A stretch of DNA of 64,000 nucleotides. It comes from Leptolyngbya boryana PCC 6306 (lineage in GTDB: Bacteria; Cyanobacteriota; Cyanobacteriia; Leptolyngbyales; Leptolyngbyaceae). The notes beneath the pieces are model-generated. The model was not told where the DNA came from and ran no database searches. It saw only the letters and a list, made by a program, of their open reading frames with translations. Where the stretch lies: positions 5,350,577 through 5,414,576 of the forward strand of contig NZ_KB731324.1 in NCBI RefSeq assembly GCF_000353285.1, read 5' to 3'. The position numbers and the translations under genes are program-made. Positions 53,090-62,377 of the stretch are shown here, in pieces (position 1 is the stretch's first letter; each line of letters opens with the position of its first letter).

Positions 53090-53959
53090 ATGGAACGCCT
53101 CGGATTTATTGGGCTTGGCATCATGGGAAAGCCAATGGTGCGGAATCTGTTGAAAGCAGGGTATGCGGTCACAGTCTTTAATCGATCGCAAGCCGCGATC
53201 GACGAACTGGCTCAAGCGGGTGCAAATCCTGCGACTTCACTCCAACAAGTTGCAGAACAATCTGACATCGTGATCACCTGTCTGCCAGATTCGCCTGATG
53301 TGGAAGCCGTGGTGCAAGGACTGCTCAAAGGGTTGCGATCCGGGATGTTATTCATCGATATGTCTACGATCGCGGCTGCAACCTCAAAAAAGATTTATGC
53401 CGAACTGCAAGCGCGTGGAATTCAAGCCTTAGATGCGCCAGTTTCAGGAGGCGATATTGGGGCACAGCAAGGAACATTGTCGATCATGGTTGGTGGAGAG
53501 GCATCGGCATTCGATCGAGCTTTACCCGTCTTACAAGCGATGGGCAAAAATATCGTTCACGTGGGTGATTCAGGAGCCGGACAAATTACCAAAGCCTGTA
53601 ATCAAATTGTCGTAGCGATGACGGTGCAAGCGGTTGCAGAAGCGCTGACGCTTGCGAAAAAATCAGGGGTTGATCCGGCGAAAGTTCGAGATGCTTTACT
53701 GGGCGGATTTGCCCAGAGTCGTGTGTTAGAAGTTCACGGCAAGCGGATCTTAGAGAATAGCTTTCAACCTGGATTCAAACTCGATTTGCATCGCAAGGAC
53801 ATGAATATTGTGCTGCAAACTGGGCGCGAACTAGGTGTTCCTTTACTAGGCAGTAGTCAGGTCACGATGCTGATGGATGCATTGATTGCTCAAGGAAAAG
53901 GCGGATTGGATAATGCAGCGATCTCGCTCCTGTACGATCTCTTGTCTACTCAAAATTGA
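53090..53959 (+). CDS. Beta-hydroxyacid dehydrogenase (GarR/HIBADH type)
   Basis: 289 residues. NAD(P) site GLGIMGKPMVRNL (6-18), substrate motif DAPVSGGDIGAQQGTLSIMVGG and the catalytic lysine in AGQITKACNQIVV are present. Enzymes of this family reduce tartronate semialdehyde, succinic semialdehyde or related short hydroxy-acids. Glyoxylate-pathway or gamma-hydroxybutyrate use cannot be separated from sequence. The start lies 33 bases after the pentapeptide gene, which suggests co-transcription. Confidence 0.93.
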   Translation: MERLGFIGLGIMGKPMVRNLLKAGYAVTVFNRSQAAIDELAQAGANPATSLQQVAEQSDIVITCLPDSPDVEAVVQGLLKGLRSGMLFIDMSTIAAATSKKIYAELQARGIQALDAPVSGGDIGAQQGTLSIMVGGEASAFDRALPVLQAMGKNIVHVGDSGAGQITKACNQIVVAMTVQAVAEALTLAKKSGVDPAKVRDALLGGFAQSRVLEVHGKRILENSFQPGFKLDLHRKDMNIVLQTGRELGVPLLGSSQVTMLMDALIAQGKGGLDNAAISLLYDLLSTQN

Positions 53960-54127
53960 TTGATGCTTGTCTTTGCATGACATCGCACTGCTGATTGATG
54001 TGTCAGAGCGTGCAAGTTGGAGGAATAGAGGCGATTTCTTCTGCTCTGCTCTTCTGGGGAATCTGGTAGTTCTACGAGGATCAATTTAGGGGGCTTGTGT
54101 TCTGATGATTAGAAAAAAGCCCCAGTT

Positions 54128-56899
54128 ATGAGTGATGTCTTTATTTCTTACTCCCGCAAAGATAAAGCGTTTGTGGAACATTTGTATCAAACGCTAAAAG
54201 AGCAAGGGTGCGAAACCTGGGTCGATTGGCACGCGATCGAGTGGACAGAAGATTGGTGGCAGGCGATTCAACGCGGAATTGAAGGCACGAACACGTTTGT
54301 TTTTGTGCTGAGTCCAAACTCTGTGGAATCTGCGGTTTGTCGGGATGAGATTAACCATGCGGTCAAGCACAACAAGCGATTGATTCCGATCGTGTATCAA
54401 CCAGTCGAAGCGCAACAGGTGCATGAAGCTCTCGGAAAATTGAACTGGCTGTTCTTTTGCGATGCCGATCGATTTGTTGAAATGTTTGGAGAATTAGTGC
54501 GATCGATCGATATGGATCTGGAGTATGTGAAGGGACATACGCGACTATTGGAAAAAGCGATCGAGTGGAATCAGCAGACGCGAAATGAGAGCTTTTTGCT
54601 GCGTGGGGTTGATTTACAGACAGCAGAGGCTTGGCTAGTCAAAGGAGCAAGTAAGCAACCGCAACCAACCCAATTACAGGGAGAATACATTAGTGCATCG
54701 CGAGCAGCAGAAATCCAACGGCAACAAGCAGAGGCAAGACGGCAACAAGTCTTTATGGCAGGAGTGGGCATGTTCGCATTCTTGGCATTTGGAGCAGCGG
54801 CGGTTGCAGTTCAGCAGCGACAGGTCGCAGAACGACGAGGAATCAATGCTGAGCTAAACGCACAAAGCCTCACAGCGATCAATCTGTTGGAGTCTAATTT
54901 GGGCATTGAGGCATTGGTTGAAGGCTTAAAAGCAGGACAGAAACTTAAGAGTGCAACCCAAGAAGTCGAGCCAGAAACAGCGATGCGGGTTGTTTCTGCG
55001 TTGCGACAGATTGTTTACAGTGTTCATGAACAAAATCGGTTAGAAGGGCATGGCAATACGATCGAGAGTGTCAGTTTCAGTCCGGATGGCAAGACCATTG
55101 CAACCGGAAGTTGGGACAACACGGTGAAACTCTGGAATCTCAAGGGCGAAGAACTGAAAACTCTCAAAGGGCATCGCGATGTAGTTAGAAGCGTGAGTTT
55201 CAGTCCGGATGGTAAGACGATTGCGACTGGAAGTGAGGACGCGACTATCAAGCTCTGGAATCTAGAAGGTAAAGAACTGAAAACTCTCAAAGGACATGGC
55301 AGCCATATCTTATGTGTGAGTTTCAGTCCAGATGGCAAAACGATTGTGACCGGAAGTGGAGATAGGACAGCAAAGCTCTGGAATTTAGAGGGCAAAGAAC
55401 TGAAAACGCTGAAAGGGCATGATGTTTTTGTTGCAAGTGTGAGTTTCAGTCCCGACGGCAAAACGATCGTGACTGGAAGCGGGGATACAACAGCAAAGCT
55501 GTGGAATTTAGAGGGTAAAGAACTGAAGACTCTCAAAGGGCATCGTAGTGCTGTGAAAAGTGTGAATTTTAGTCCCGATGGCAAGACGATCGCAACAGGG
55601 AGTGAAGACTACACAGCAAAGCTCTGGAACTTAGAAGGCAAAGAACTGAAAACCCTCAAAGGTCACAGCGGTTATATTACAAGTGTCAGTTTCAGTCCCG
55701 ATGGCAAGACGATCGCAACGGGAAGCTGGGACGACACGGTGAAGCTCTGGAACCTCGAAGGGAAGGAATTGAAAACCCTCAACGGGCATCTTGAGTCTGT
55801 CGAAAGTGTGAGTTTTAGCCCGGATGGCAAGACCCTTGCCACAGGAAGCTGGGATAACACGGTCAAGCTTTGGAACTTAGAAGGCAAGGAACTGAAAAAA
55901 CTCAAAGGCTACGGCAGTACTACTGCGAGTTTTAGTCCGGATGGCAAGACGATCGCGACAGCAGGTGAGCCGTACACCGCGAAGCTCTGGAACTTAGATG
56001 GCAAAGAACTCAAAAAACTCAACGGGCGTAGTCTGGTTGTTCAGAGTATCCACTTCAGCCCCGATGGCAAGACGATCGCGGCAGAAGATGGGGATTTCAC
56101 AGTGAAGCTTTGGAACTCAGAAGGCAAAGAACTCAGAATCCTTAAAGGACATCGCGCTTTTGTTTCAAGTGTAAATTTCAGTCCCGATGGCAAGACGATC
56201 GCGACCGGAAGTGGCGACGAAACGGTAAAGCTCTGGAACTTAGAAGGCAAAGAACTGAAAACCCTCAAAGCGCATAGCATCTCTTTAGCTGTAAGTTTCA
56301 GTCCCGATGGTAGGTCAATCGCAACGGGTCTTTTAGACGGCACAGTGAAGCTGTGGAATCTAGAAGGACAAGAACTAAACACCTTCAAGGCGCATCTTGA
56401 GCGGGTTACCAGTCTGAGTTTTAGTCCGGATGGCAAAAAGATCGCGACGGGCAGTGAGGACAATACGATAAAACTCTGGAATCTAGAAGGACAAGAACTG
56501 AGAACCCTCAAAGGGCATCGTGAGCAAGTGAATAGCGTCAGTTTTAGCCCAGATGGCAAGACGATCGCGACCGGAAGTGCAGACAAGACGGTGAAGCTTT
56601 GGAATCTAGAAGGACAAGAACTGAGAACCCTCAAAGGGCATCGTGAGCAAGTGAATAGCGTCAGTTTTAGCCCAGATCACAATCAACTCTTACTTGCCTC
56701 AGTCACGTCTGATGGAGAAGGTATCCTCTGGAACTTGGATATCAACGACTTGCAACAGCATGGCTGTGAATGGCTCAATGACTATCTCAAGCACAATCTC
56801 AATGGCAAGCCGTATCAAAATCTTTGCACTGGTTCTGCTGCGGTTAGCCCTTGGGAACAAGCAATGGGATGGGTGAGAGAGCGGCTGTCGCGATCGTAA
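54128..56899 (+). CDS. TIR-transmembrane-WD40 repeat protein
   Basis: 923 residues. An N-terminal TIR domain (1-125) has FISYSRKD, a WVDWHAIEWTEDWW loop and SVESAVCRDE with Glu74 in the place of the NADase catalytic glutamate. A helical linker (130-205), one membrane segment (about 208-228) and a coiled region (230-300) follow. Fourteen WD40 units (305-880), mostly 41 residues, would form two seven-bladed propellers, and a C-terminal cap (GCEWLNDYL) follows. No NTPase domain separates TIR and WD40, unlike STAND proteins. It may be a signalling or defence sensor at a membrane; the trigger is unknown. Confidence 0.92.
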   Translation: MSDVFISYSRKDKAFVEHLYQTLKEQGCETWVDWHAIEWTEDWWQAIQRGIEGTNTFVFVLSPNSVESAVCRDEINHAVKHNKRLIPIVYQPVEAQQVHEALGKLNWLFFCDADRFVEMFGELVRSIDMDLEYVKGHTRLLEKAIEWNQQTRNESFLLRGVDLQTAEAWLVKGASKQPQPTQLQGEYISASRAAEIQRQQAEARRQQVFMAGVGMFAFLAFGAAAVAVQQRQVAERRGINAELNAQSLTAINLLESNLGIEALVEGLKAGQKLKSATQEVEPETAMRVVSALRQIVYSVHEQNRLEGHGNTIESVSFSPDGKTIATGSWDNTVKLWNLKGEELKTLKGHRDVVRSVSFSPDGKTIATGSEDATIKLWNLEGKELKTLKGHGSHILCVSFSPDGKTIVTGSGDRTAKLWNLEGKELKTLKGHDVFVASVSFSPDGKTIVTGSGDTTAKLWNLEGKELKTLKGHRSAVKSVNFSPDGKTIATGSEDYTAKLWNLEGKELKTLKGHSGYITSVSFSPDGKTIATGSWDDTVKLWNLEGKELKTLNGHLESVESVSFSPDGKTLATGSWDNTVKLWNLEGKELKKLKGYGSTTASFSPDGKTIATAGEPYTAKLWNLDGKELKKLNGRSLVVQSIHFSPDGKTIAAEDGDFTVKLWNSEGKELRILKGHRAFVSSVNFSPDGKTIATGSGDETVKLWNLEGKELKTLKAHSISLAVSFSPDGRSIATGLLDGTVKLWNLEGQELNTFKAHLERVTSLSFSPDGKKIATGSEDNTIKLWNLEGQELRTLKGHREQVNSVSFSPDGKTIATGSADKTVKLWNLEGQELRTLKGHREQVNSVSFSPDHNQLLLASVTSDGEGILWNLDINDLQQHGCEWLNDYLKHNLNGKPYQNLCTGSAAVSPWEQAMGWVRERLSRS
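55040..56763 (+). repeat. Fourteen tandem 123-base WD40-coding units
   Basis: Units of about 123 bases, each with VSFSPDGKTIATGS-type and KLWNLEGKELKT-type blocks, share long identical stretches in DNA (for example the last two start almost identically). One is two codons shorter and one is one codon shorter. Such recent amplification suggests unequal crossing-over. Long open frames on the minus strand here are products of the repeats. Confidence 0.9.
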
Positions 56900-56937
56900 A
56901 TGGAGCGAAATTGACAAAAATATTCGCGCGATCGCAC

Positions 56938-57339
56938 TCACGATTTACGTTCTGAAACTTCCTGCGATGTGCTCACTTCCACTTTGGTAGACCAATCCAA
57001 CTCAGCCTGACCCAGAACATAAGTCGCGATCGCGTCAATTTCCTCTTCATTCAGTCGCCCTCCGAATGCGGGCATGGCATTCTTGCCGTTGACGACCTGA
57101 TATCGAATCGCCTCCAACGAATTCATTGCATACTTTTCCAGTGCCTCTTTTCGCAGCGTCTTGTGCGAAATGATCACGTTATTTCCGCCAATATGACAGG
57201 CTGAACAATTGGAATTAAACAACTGTTCTCCGCTCGGAACTTCAGCCAAGACTGGAGAAATCCCCACAAAAATTGCGATCGCACAACTGATGAGTGCGAT
57301 CGCAATTTTTGACCAACATTTAAGCGGATTTGTGCTCAT
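56938..57339 (-). CDS. petJ: Cytochrome c6
   Basis: 133 residues from the ATG at 57339 (a TTG three codons earlier is possible). A signal peptide of about 32 residues (SPVLA) exports it to the thylakoid lumen. The haem-binding CSACH is at 45-49 and NAMPAFGG holds the methionine ligand. It carries electrons from cytochrome f to photosystem I, the copper-free alternative to plastocyanin, whose gene lies 75 bases upstream on the same strand. The C-terminus has a 25-residue tail longer than in typical c6. Confidence 0.9.
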   Translation of the reverse strand: MSTNPLKCWSKIAIALISCAIAIFVGISPVLAEVPSGEQLFNSNCSACHIGGNNVIISHKTLRKEALEKYAMNSLEAIRYQVVNGKNAMPAFGGRLNEEEIDAIATYVLGQAELDWSTKVEVSTSQEVSERKS

Positions 57340-57414
57340 TCTTCTCAATCCTGTGCCGCGAACCTCACCCTATTCTAGAAGGGGATTAGGCTTCAAAACC
57401 GAGAAGAACCGAAA

Positions 57415-57819
57415 CTATTGCACAACCACTTTACCGACCATGCCTGCGCCCCGGTGAGGCAAGCAGAAATAGCTGTATTCCCCTTTAGGAGCATCAGCCG
57501 GGATCGTGATGTCAAAAGTCTTCTTCGCACCTTCTAGGGCTTTGTGAGAAAGGCTAGCAGCTAAGGCAGCATCTGCACCCGGAACCTTGTCAAACACAAC
57601 GTTATGAGGCGGCAACTGACCCACTTCAAACTGAATCGTGTCCCCTGCCTTCACATTGACAACTGCGGGTTCAAATACTAGACCCTTCTTGCCACCCATA
57701 ATCACTTTTACGGTATCTGCTGAAGCAGGAGCAGCAGAAATGAAGAGACTACCTGCAATCAATAGGACTGCACAGAATACCAGGGACAGACCCCGAATAG
57801 CGGAAGCGATCGATTTCAT
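57415..57819 (-). CDS. petE: Plastocyanin
   Basis: 134 residues with a signal peptide of about 34 residues ending ASA. Copper ligands are His72 (PPHNVVF), Cys119, His122 (YFCLPHRGAGM) and Met127. It carries electrons in the thylakoid lumen to photosystem I when copper is available. Being next to petJ is convenient for reciprocal copper regulation, but I see no proven operator. A 7-bp inverted repeat TTACAGC/GCTGTAA with a long loop lies just upstream at about 57866-57898. Confidence 0.97.
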   Translation of the reverse strand: MKSIASAIRGLSLVFCAVLLIAGSLFISAAPASADTVKVIMGGKKGLVFEPAVVNVKAGDTIQFEVGQLPPHNVVFDKVPGADAALAASLSHKALEGAKKTFDITIPADAPKGEYSYFCLPHRGAGMVGKVVVQ

Positions 57820-57927
57820 AGTAAATTCTCGAACGACATTGTTCTCTAGACTATTTGCTTATTTTACAGCCTGTCGTACTCAGTTTGACATGCTGTAATA
57901 GATAAAAAAATTAGATTCTGAAAACCG

Positions 57928-58434
57928 CTAGAAATTCGTCGTTCCCCATCCTTTTGCTTTGTCCGCCGCTCTGAGAATAAATCCTGATAAGTTCTCAACT
58001 TCAGCCTCAGATAGCCATGAGTCTGGAACCTCTCGGCAGAGGAGGTTTTCTTCGCTACCGTCATAGCTCATGGGCTGACGCATAAATTTAACGAGTTGTT
58101 CAACGGTGTCACGTGGCGGAGTCGCGTGTCTCAACGTCTCTAGGGACAACGACACTTCTGGATTCGGCAGTGTCGAACCGCCCACATGGCAAGAGGCACA
58201 GTGCAATTCAAATAATTTTTTTCCTGCGATCATGTCCTCGGCTGAAAACAATCGTGTTTCGCCTCGATCGTTCATCAATACCGGAACCGGATCGCTAACC
58301 TGTAAATACTGTCTAACGTAGGGATCAACCGCTGCCTCAACAGGAAAACTGACCCCAACTAGCACCATACAAGCCGAGCAGAAGATCACCAAGCCACGGA
58401 GCCAGCGATTTTGAAGCAAAGCATGTATCAACAT
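57928..58434 (-). CDS. psbV2: PsbV2, cytochrome c550-like protein
   Basis: 168 residues with a signal peptide (to about residue 34). The haem site is Cys79-Ala-Ser-Cys82-His83. It parallels psbV (VSLSLETLRHATPPRDTVEQLV; MSYDGSEE) but lacks the second histidine ligand: where PsbV has EVHPS, this has CREVPDS, with Cys133 close to the position. PsbV2 from Thermosynechococcus is, from memory, reported with a His-Cys ligand pair, so Cys133 is the likely sixth ligand. The function is uncertain; genes for PsbV2 lie just after psbV in several cyanobacteria. Confidence 0.9.
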   Translation of the reverse strand: MLIHALLQNRWLRGLVIFCSACMVLVGVSFPVEAAVDPYVRQYLQVSDPVPVLMNDRGETRLFSAEDMIAGKKLFELHCASCHVGGSTLPNPEVSLSLETLRHATPPRDTVEQLVKFMRQPMSYDGSEENLLCREVPDSWLSEAEVENLSGFILRAADKAKGWGTTNF

Positions 58435-58474
58435 AGGCGAGGTCAGTCCCCAAAAAATTGCAATTCAACGTGGT

Positions 58475-58966
58475 TTAGTAATAGATCTTACCGCCGCCCC
58501 ACTTGTCACCGACAACTTTCGGTTGCAGCAGGATATGACCTGCGATCGCAACTAAATCTTGTTCGGTCAAGTTACGCATTTCAGGGAAGGTATCCTTGCT
58601 CTTGAGGCTCGGATGCACTTCAGAAATGTCAGTTGCTCCGTCATAACTCGTCGGCACTTTCATGTAATCGACCAGCGCATCAATATTATTGCGCGCAGGC
58701 GTTGCCAAAGACAGCGCTTCGGGGTCAAGTCCAACGTTCGGATCCGTTTTGGTCACGCCACCGACATGGCACTGGGCGCAAGCATATTGAAACAAACGTT
58801 TGCCTTCTTTCACTTGCTTGAGCGAAAGCGTGACTGTCCCACCATTGGCATCTTTTGCCACTGTGCGGGTCGCCGCATCCAACTCAGATGCCTGGGCAGA
58901 CTGGGTACATACCTGAAAGGCAAAAAAGACGGTGGCTACAGCAAGCCAAAGAAATCTTTTAAGCAT
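58475..58966 (-). CDS. psbV: Photosystem II cytochrome c550
   Basis: 163 residues from the ATG at 58966, with AAGGAGAACC upstream; the longer frame to 59014 is not needed. A signal peptide of 27 residues precedes ELDAATRTV, the usual mature start. The haem site is Cys63-Ala-Gln-Cys66-His67 and the second ligand is His118. It is an extrinsic protein that stabilises the manganese cluster of photosystem II. It starts the psbV-psbV2 unit; petE and petJ follow. Confidence 0.97.
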   Translation of the reverse strand: MLKRFLWLAVATVFFAFQVCTQSAQASELDAATRTVAKDANGGTVTLSLKQVKEGKRLFQYACAQCHVGGVTKTDPNVGLDPEALSLATPARNNIDALVDYMKVPTSYDGATDISEVHPSLKSKDTFPEMRNLTEQDLVAIAGHILLQPKVVGDKWGGGKIYY

Positions 58967-59164
58967 GGTTCTCCTTAAAATGTGGCTCAGTAATCGGGCT
59001 TCACAACACAACACAACAAAACAGCAGACGATAATGGCAGCCTCACCCCAACGGATGAAGGCATCGGCAAATCGAGCGATCGGCTTTGCTGATGATGAGA
59101 ATAGACCTCTCTAATACCAATATCATGCTGATGTACCCAAGGTTTCACCAATCTTGGATTCACG

Positions 59165-60085
59165 CTATTCTGCGGTGGGTGTGAAAGTTTTGATGCCAGG
59201 AATTTGTACCCCATGAGCGCTGGCAATGGTTGGCTGATGTAGCCGAATCAGTTGCGCTAAGGTTTTTTTCAGTTGGGTGCGCGGCACGATCGCATCGACA
59301 AAGCCGTGATTGAGCAAATATTCTGCCGTTTGGAAATCATCGGGTAGTTTTTGCCGCAGGTTTTGCTCAATCACACGCCGCCCTGCAAACGCAATCATCG
59401 CTTTCGGTTCGGCAAGAATGATATCACCGAGCATGGCAAAACTTGCAGTGACACCGCCTGTGGTTGGATGCGTCAAAACCGGGATGTAGAGTAACCGACT
59501 TTCGCGATGGCGTTGCAATGCGCCTGAAATTTTTGCCATTTGCATCAGACTCAGCAGCCCTTCCTGCATTCTTGCACCGCCTGATGCACAGACAATCACA
59601 ACGGGAAGCCTTTGTTGAGTGGCACGCTCGATGAGCCGAGTAATTTTTTCACCGACGACCGAACCCATACTGCCGCCGATAAAGCGAAAGTCCATCACTC
59701 CTAAAGCAACCTGGCAGCCATCAAGCTGACCGATTCCGGTTTGTACGGCTTCGGTGAGTTTGGTTTTTTCTTGAGTATCGCGGAGATAGTCGCTGTAAGA
59801 CTTACGAGCGCGGAATTTTAAGGGATCAGTGGGCAGGATATGCTCATCGATCGCGACCCAAGTATCGGGATCAATCAACTGCCGAATCCGCTCTGGACTG
59901 TAGACGCGCATATGATGACCGCACTCCAGGCACACCATTTGATTTGCTCTCAAATCTTTGGTGTAAGTCAAAACACTGCACATTTCGCACTTTTTCCAAA
60001 GTCCATCGGCGATTTCACGCTCTTGACCTTGAGGAATTTTCGAGTCGGACTTGCGCCGATTTGCAAACCAATCAAAGAGTGACAT
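59165..60085 (-). CDS. accD: Acetyl-CoA carboxylase carboxyltransferase beta subunit
   Basis: 306 residues from the ATG at 60085; the TTG two codons earlier is less likely. A four-cysteine zinc ribbon (Cys33, Cys36, Cys52, Cys55) is followed by the carboxyltransferase fold with [17 protein letters not shown] and SGGARMQEG. It works with AccA to carboxylate acetyl-CoA for fatty-acid synthesis. It stands alone, as usual in cyanobacteria. Confidence 0.97.
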   Translation of the reverse strand: MSLFDWFANRRKSDSKIPQGQEREIADGLWKKCEMCSVLTYTKDLRANQMVCLECGHHMRVYSPERIRQLIDPDTWVAIDEHILPTDPLKFRARKSYSDYLRDTQEKTKLTEAVQTGIGQLDGCQVALGVMDFRFIGGSMGSVVGEKITRLIERATQQRLPVVIVCASGGARMQEGLLSLMQMAKISGALQRHRESRLLYIPVLTHPTTGGVTASFAMLGDIILAEPKAMIAFAGRRVIEQNLRQKLPDDFQTAEYLLNHGFVDAIVPRTQLKKTLAQLIRLHQPTIASAHGVQIPGIKTFTPTAE

Positions 60086-60552
60086 GGGCAATCCCTATCC
60101 TTCGCAGTGAGAACAATGAAATTTAGCAGGTTTTATAAATCGTAAGTACGATGAGCGCAACCTCTTTCAAATCCTATATAAAAACGTGGCTTTTCTCACA
60201 AATTGTGCTGCTTTAGAATTCGTAACCGTAAATACTGAGTTCCCGTAATTACACGTAAATATATTTATTAGTCGTAATGTTACTTAATCAGCATGTTATA
60301 TTCCGAACATTGCTCTCAACAATCCGCGAGGAAATAAACTATCCTCGCAGTGCTAACTGCAGTACCATTTTCCAACGTGTTGCCTAATGGTAACCGCAGA
60401 AATTTAGCTCTATTTTTTGTCGTTCTGAGATGAATGCAGTGCCACAGCTTTACCGGATTAGCTGTGATCTCAAACACACATGCGTTCATCCTATCAAAAT
60501 CTGGGAATTCTAATTTTGAGTGCCGTGGCAAGACTGAAATTCACCTGTTGAT
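60086..60552. promoter_or_regulatory. Divergent intergenic region with clustered CGTAA motifs
   Basis: 467 bases. CGTAA occurs at 60221, 60227, 60244, 60254 and 60273 (plus strand), with A/T-rich flanks, between the accD start and the next gene. Such clustering may be a binding array for a regulator, but I cannot name one. Confidence 0.35.
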
Positions 60553-61560
60553 ATGAACAAGTATGTTGCTGAGTTAGTGGGTTCGTCTCATTACCGCGCG
60601 ATCGCGGATGATGCCCTGAAAGATGAGGACAATGCCGCCTGGGTGATGGAACTCGAACCGGAAGTCCGAGCGGTTTGGCTAGAGAGGATTCGCTGGATTC
60701 GGATCGCTGATCGACTGGCTGAAAGCGAAATGATTGAAGGGAATTCTGGTCATTTCCAAGACTTTTGCGCATCTTGGCGTTGGCTAAGTGCAACAGGCAG
60801 AGTGCAGCCTGCGGGGACGCATCGTGTGCTATTTGAATCGATGTGCAACCTGTGGTTCAACAACTGTGACCCAACTTCTCACCTATCTCTAAAAGCTTGG
60901 GAGCGCTATCTTTTAGCCCTCGATCGGTATACTCAAAAAGATATGGTTTTTGAGACAATGGAAGAGTTTGAAGTTATGATGCGTGCGCTAGCTGCTTCAT
61001 TCTTTCAGGTTTTACCATTCTTGTCAACTACCACTTGGCAGATTGTTGGAGCATTCGGTACGGTTGACCAGTTTTACAACATTCTTCGCGATCTGCGCGA
61101 AGATGCCGAGCAAGGCATTTGCTATTTGCCAACCGAGCTGCTAGATCGATTTGGGATCAGTCGATCTGAGATTTTGGAATTACGGGCGCAGGAGAATCCA
61201 GGCTACCGAGCAATGATGGAATTCTTGATTTATGAGTATTTGCCCACGCTGCGCCGTCGAGCATATCCGTTTATTTTGTCGCCAGATTTACATCCGTCTT
61301 GGCAGATTCTACGGGAATGGTCAATGACTCGATATGCTCGGATTGAACGGGTTTTTCGTCGTTGCGGATATGATTATATGCGATTCCCGCATGTGTACTG
61401 GCGGGAGGTGCAGCGAGATTTGGTATTGATGATGCCTTCGCGGTGGAACGCGACCACCACTTATCCGCACGGAGGACGGTTGAGTGTATTGAACGATCGT
61501 CATCACAAGCTGCGTAAGTTTGCATCAATGAACACCGAACTGCTGAAGGTCGGAGCTTGA
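60553..61560 (+). CDS. Squalene/phytoene synthase-like protein, degenerate
   Basis: 335 residues, all-helical. The segment TVDQFYNILRDLREDAEQGICYLPTELLDRFGI (about 174-206) matches the second aspartate region of squalene/phytoene synthases (NILRDxxEDAxxGRxYLP). The first aspartate region, expected near residue 50, is altered (RIADRLAESEM instead of DxxxDD), so diphosphate binding may be impaired. The C-terminal MTRYARIERVFRRCGYDYMRFP is unique. It could be a non-catalytic or changed-substrate member. Confidence 0.65.
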   Translation: MNKYVAELVGSSHYRAIADDALKDEDNAAWVMELEPEVRAVWLERIRWIRIADRLAESEMIEGNSGHFQDFCASWRWLSATGRVQPAGTHRVLFESMCNLWFNNCDPTSHLSLKAWERYLLALDRYTQKDMVFETMEEFEVMMRALAASFFQVLPFLSTTTWQIVGAFGTVDQFYNILRDLREDAEQGICYLPTELLDRFGISRSEILELRAQENPGYRAMMEFLIYEYLPTLRRRAYPFILSPDLHPSWQILREWSMTRYARIERVFRRCGYDYMRFPHVYWREVQRDLVLMMPSRWNATTTYPHGGRLSVLNDRHHKLRKFASMNTELLKVGA

Positions 61561-61615
61561 GTTGTGAAAAGAACGAGCGTTAGCTTTGAGATGAAGCCTA
61601 GCTTTCTAGCCTAAG

Positions 61616-62377
61616 TCAAAATGAGCCGCTTACAATTCCTGACCATTGAACTTTTTTCAGCTTCTCACGGCGATATGAAAAAAAGTTTTTTGAATCTTGA
61701 TAAGTACAGTGGGGTGCGATCGCGATTTGCTCAGGCGCAATTCCCATCTGTTCAAGTTGAATTGCAATCACCCGGCGCACATCTAAACGAGCGCGTCCGG
61801 GAGTCGAATCTGGCAAAATTGGCGAACTGGGCAGGCTGAGTAATTTCTCCAACTCGGGTTCTGCTCGGATCGAAGCTGCCACTTCTAATGCAACTTGATG
61901 TGAGACTTGATAAACTTCACCCGAAATCGCTGGACCTAATGCAATTCGGACATCCTCAAGTTGCGTTCCTTGGGCTTGTAATTTCGCGATCGCCATCGGC
62001 ACAATCTTTAACGATGTGCCTCGCCAACCCGAATGCACGGCAGCCACATTTCCTGTCTTCGCATCCGCAATTAAGGCAGGCGTACAATCGGCACTACACG
62101 CCCAAACCGCTTGCTGCGATCGCTCGGTAATCATGCCATCTGCATCAGATAACTGTTCTAAATTTCCTGGATACTCCAACTCTGACGGGGATAAGACCGT
62201 ATTGCCGTGAACCTGTTTGACCCGATATACCTCGGAAGCCGGGTCTAACGCCTCAATCAATTCTTCTGGCATTCGTGGCGCACACTGTTGCGTAAAAAAG
62301 CCATGCTGCCAAGGCTGAAGTAGACTACAGGTTAAATAAGGCAATTCGTTCCAAGTTTGCCAGTGCCAATTATGCAT
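61616..62377 (-). CDS. YfiH-family (DUF152) purine nucleoside phosphorylase-like protein
   Basis: 253 residues from the ATG at 62377; the in-frame GTG at 62389 is an alternative. The zinc ligands are in VHGNTVLSP, ACSADCTP and VHSGWRGTSL, the family pattern. Proteins of this family were once called laccases; bacterial ones act on adenosine and inosine, splitting them with phosphate. In some bacteria the gene follows cell-division genes, but here it is isolated and convergent with the synthase-like gene. Confidence 0.9.
   Translation of the reverse strand: MHNWHWQTWNELPYLTCSLLQPWQHGFFTQQCAPRMPEELIEALDPASEVYRVKQVHGNTVLSPSELEYPGNLEQLSDADGMITERSQQAVWACSADCTPALIADAKTGNVAAVHSGWRGTSLKIVPMAIAKLQAQGTQLEDVRIALGPAISGEVYQVSHQVALEVAASIRAEPELEKLLSLPSSPILPDSTPGRARLDVRRVIAIQLEQMGIAPEQIAIAPHCTYQDSKNFFSYRREKLKKVQWSGIVSGSF

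Noticed and set aside
55024-56634. Long minus-strand frames (186 and 197 codons) inside the WD40 gene
   Set aside because: They are repeats of one reversed unit and are opposite an intact, domain-complete gene; they have no ribosome site and no recognisable protein.
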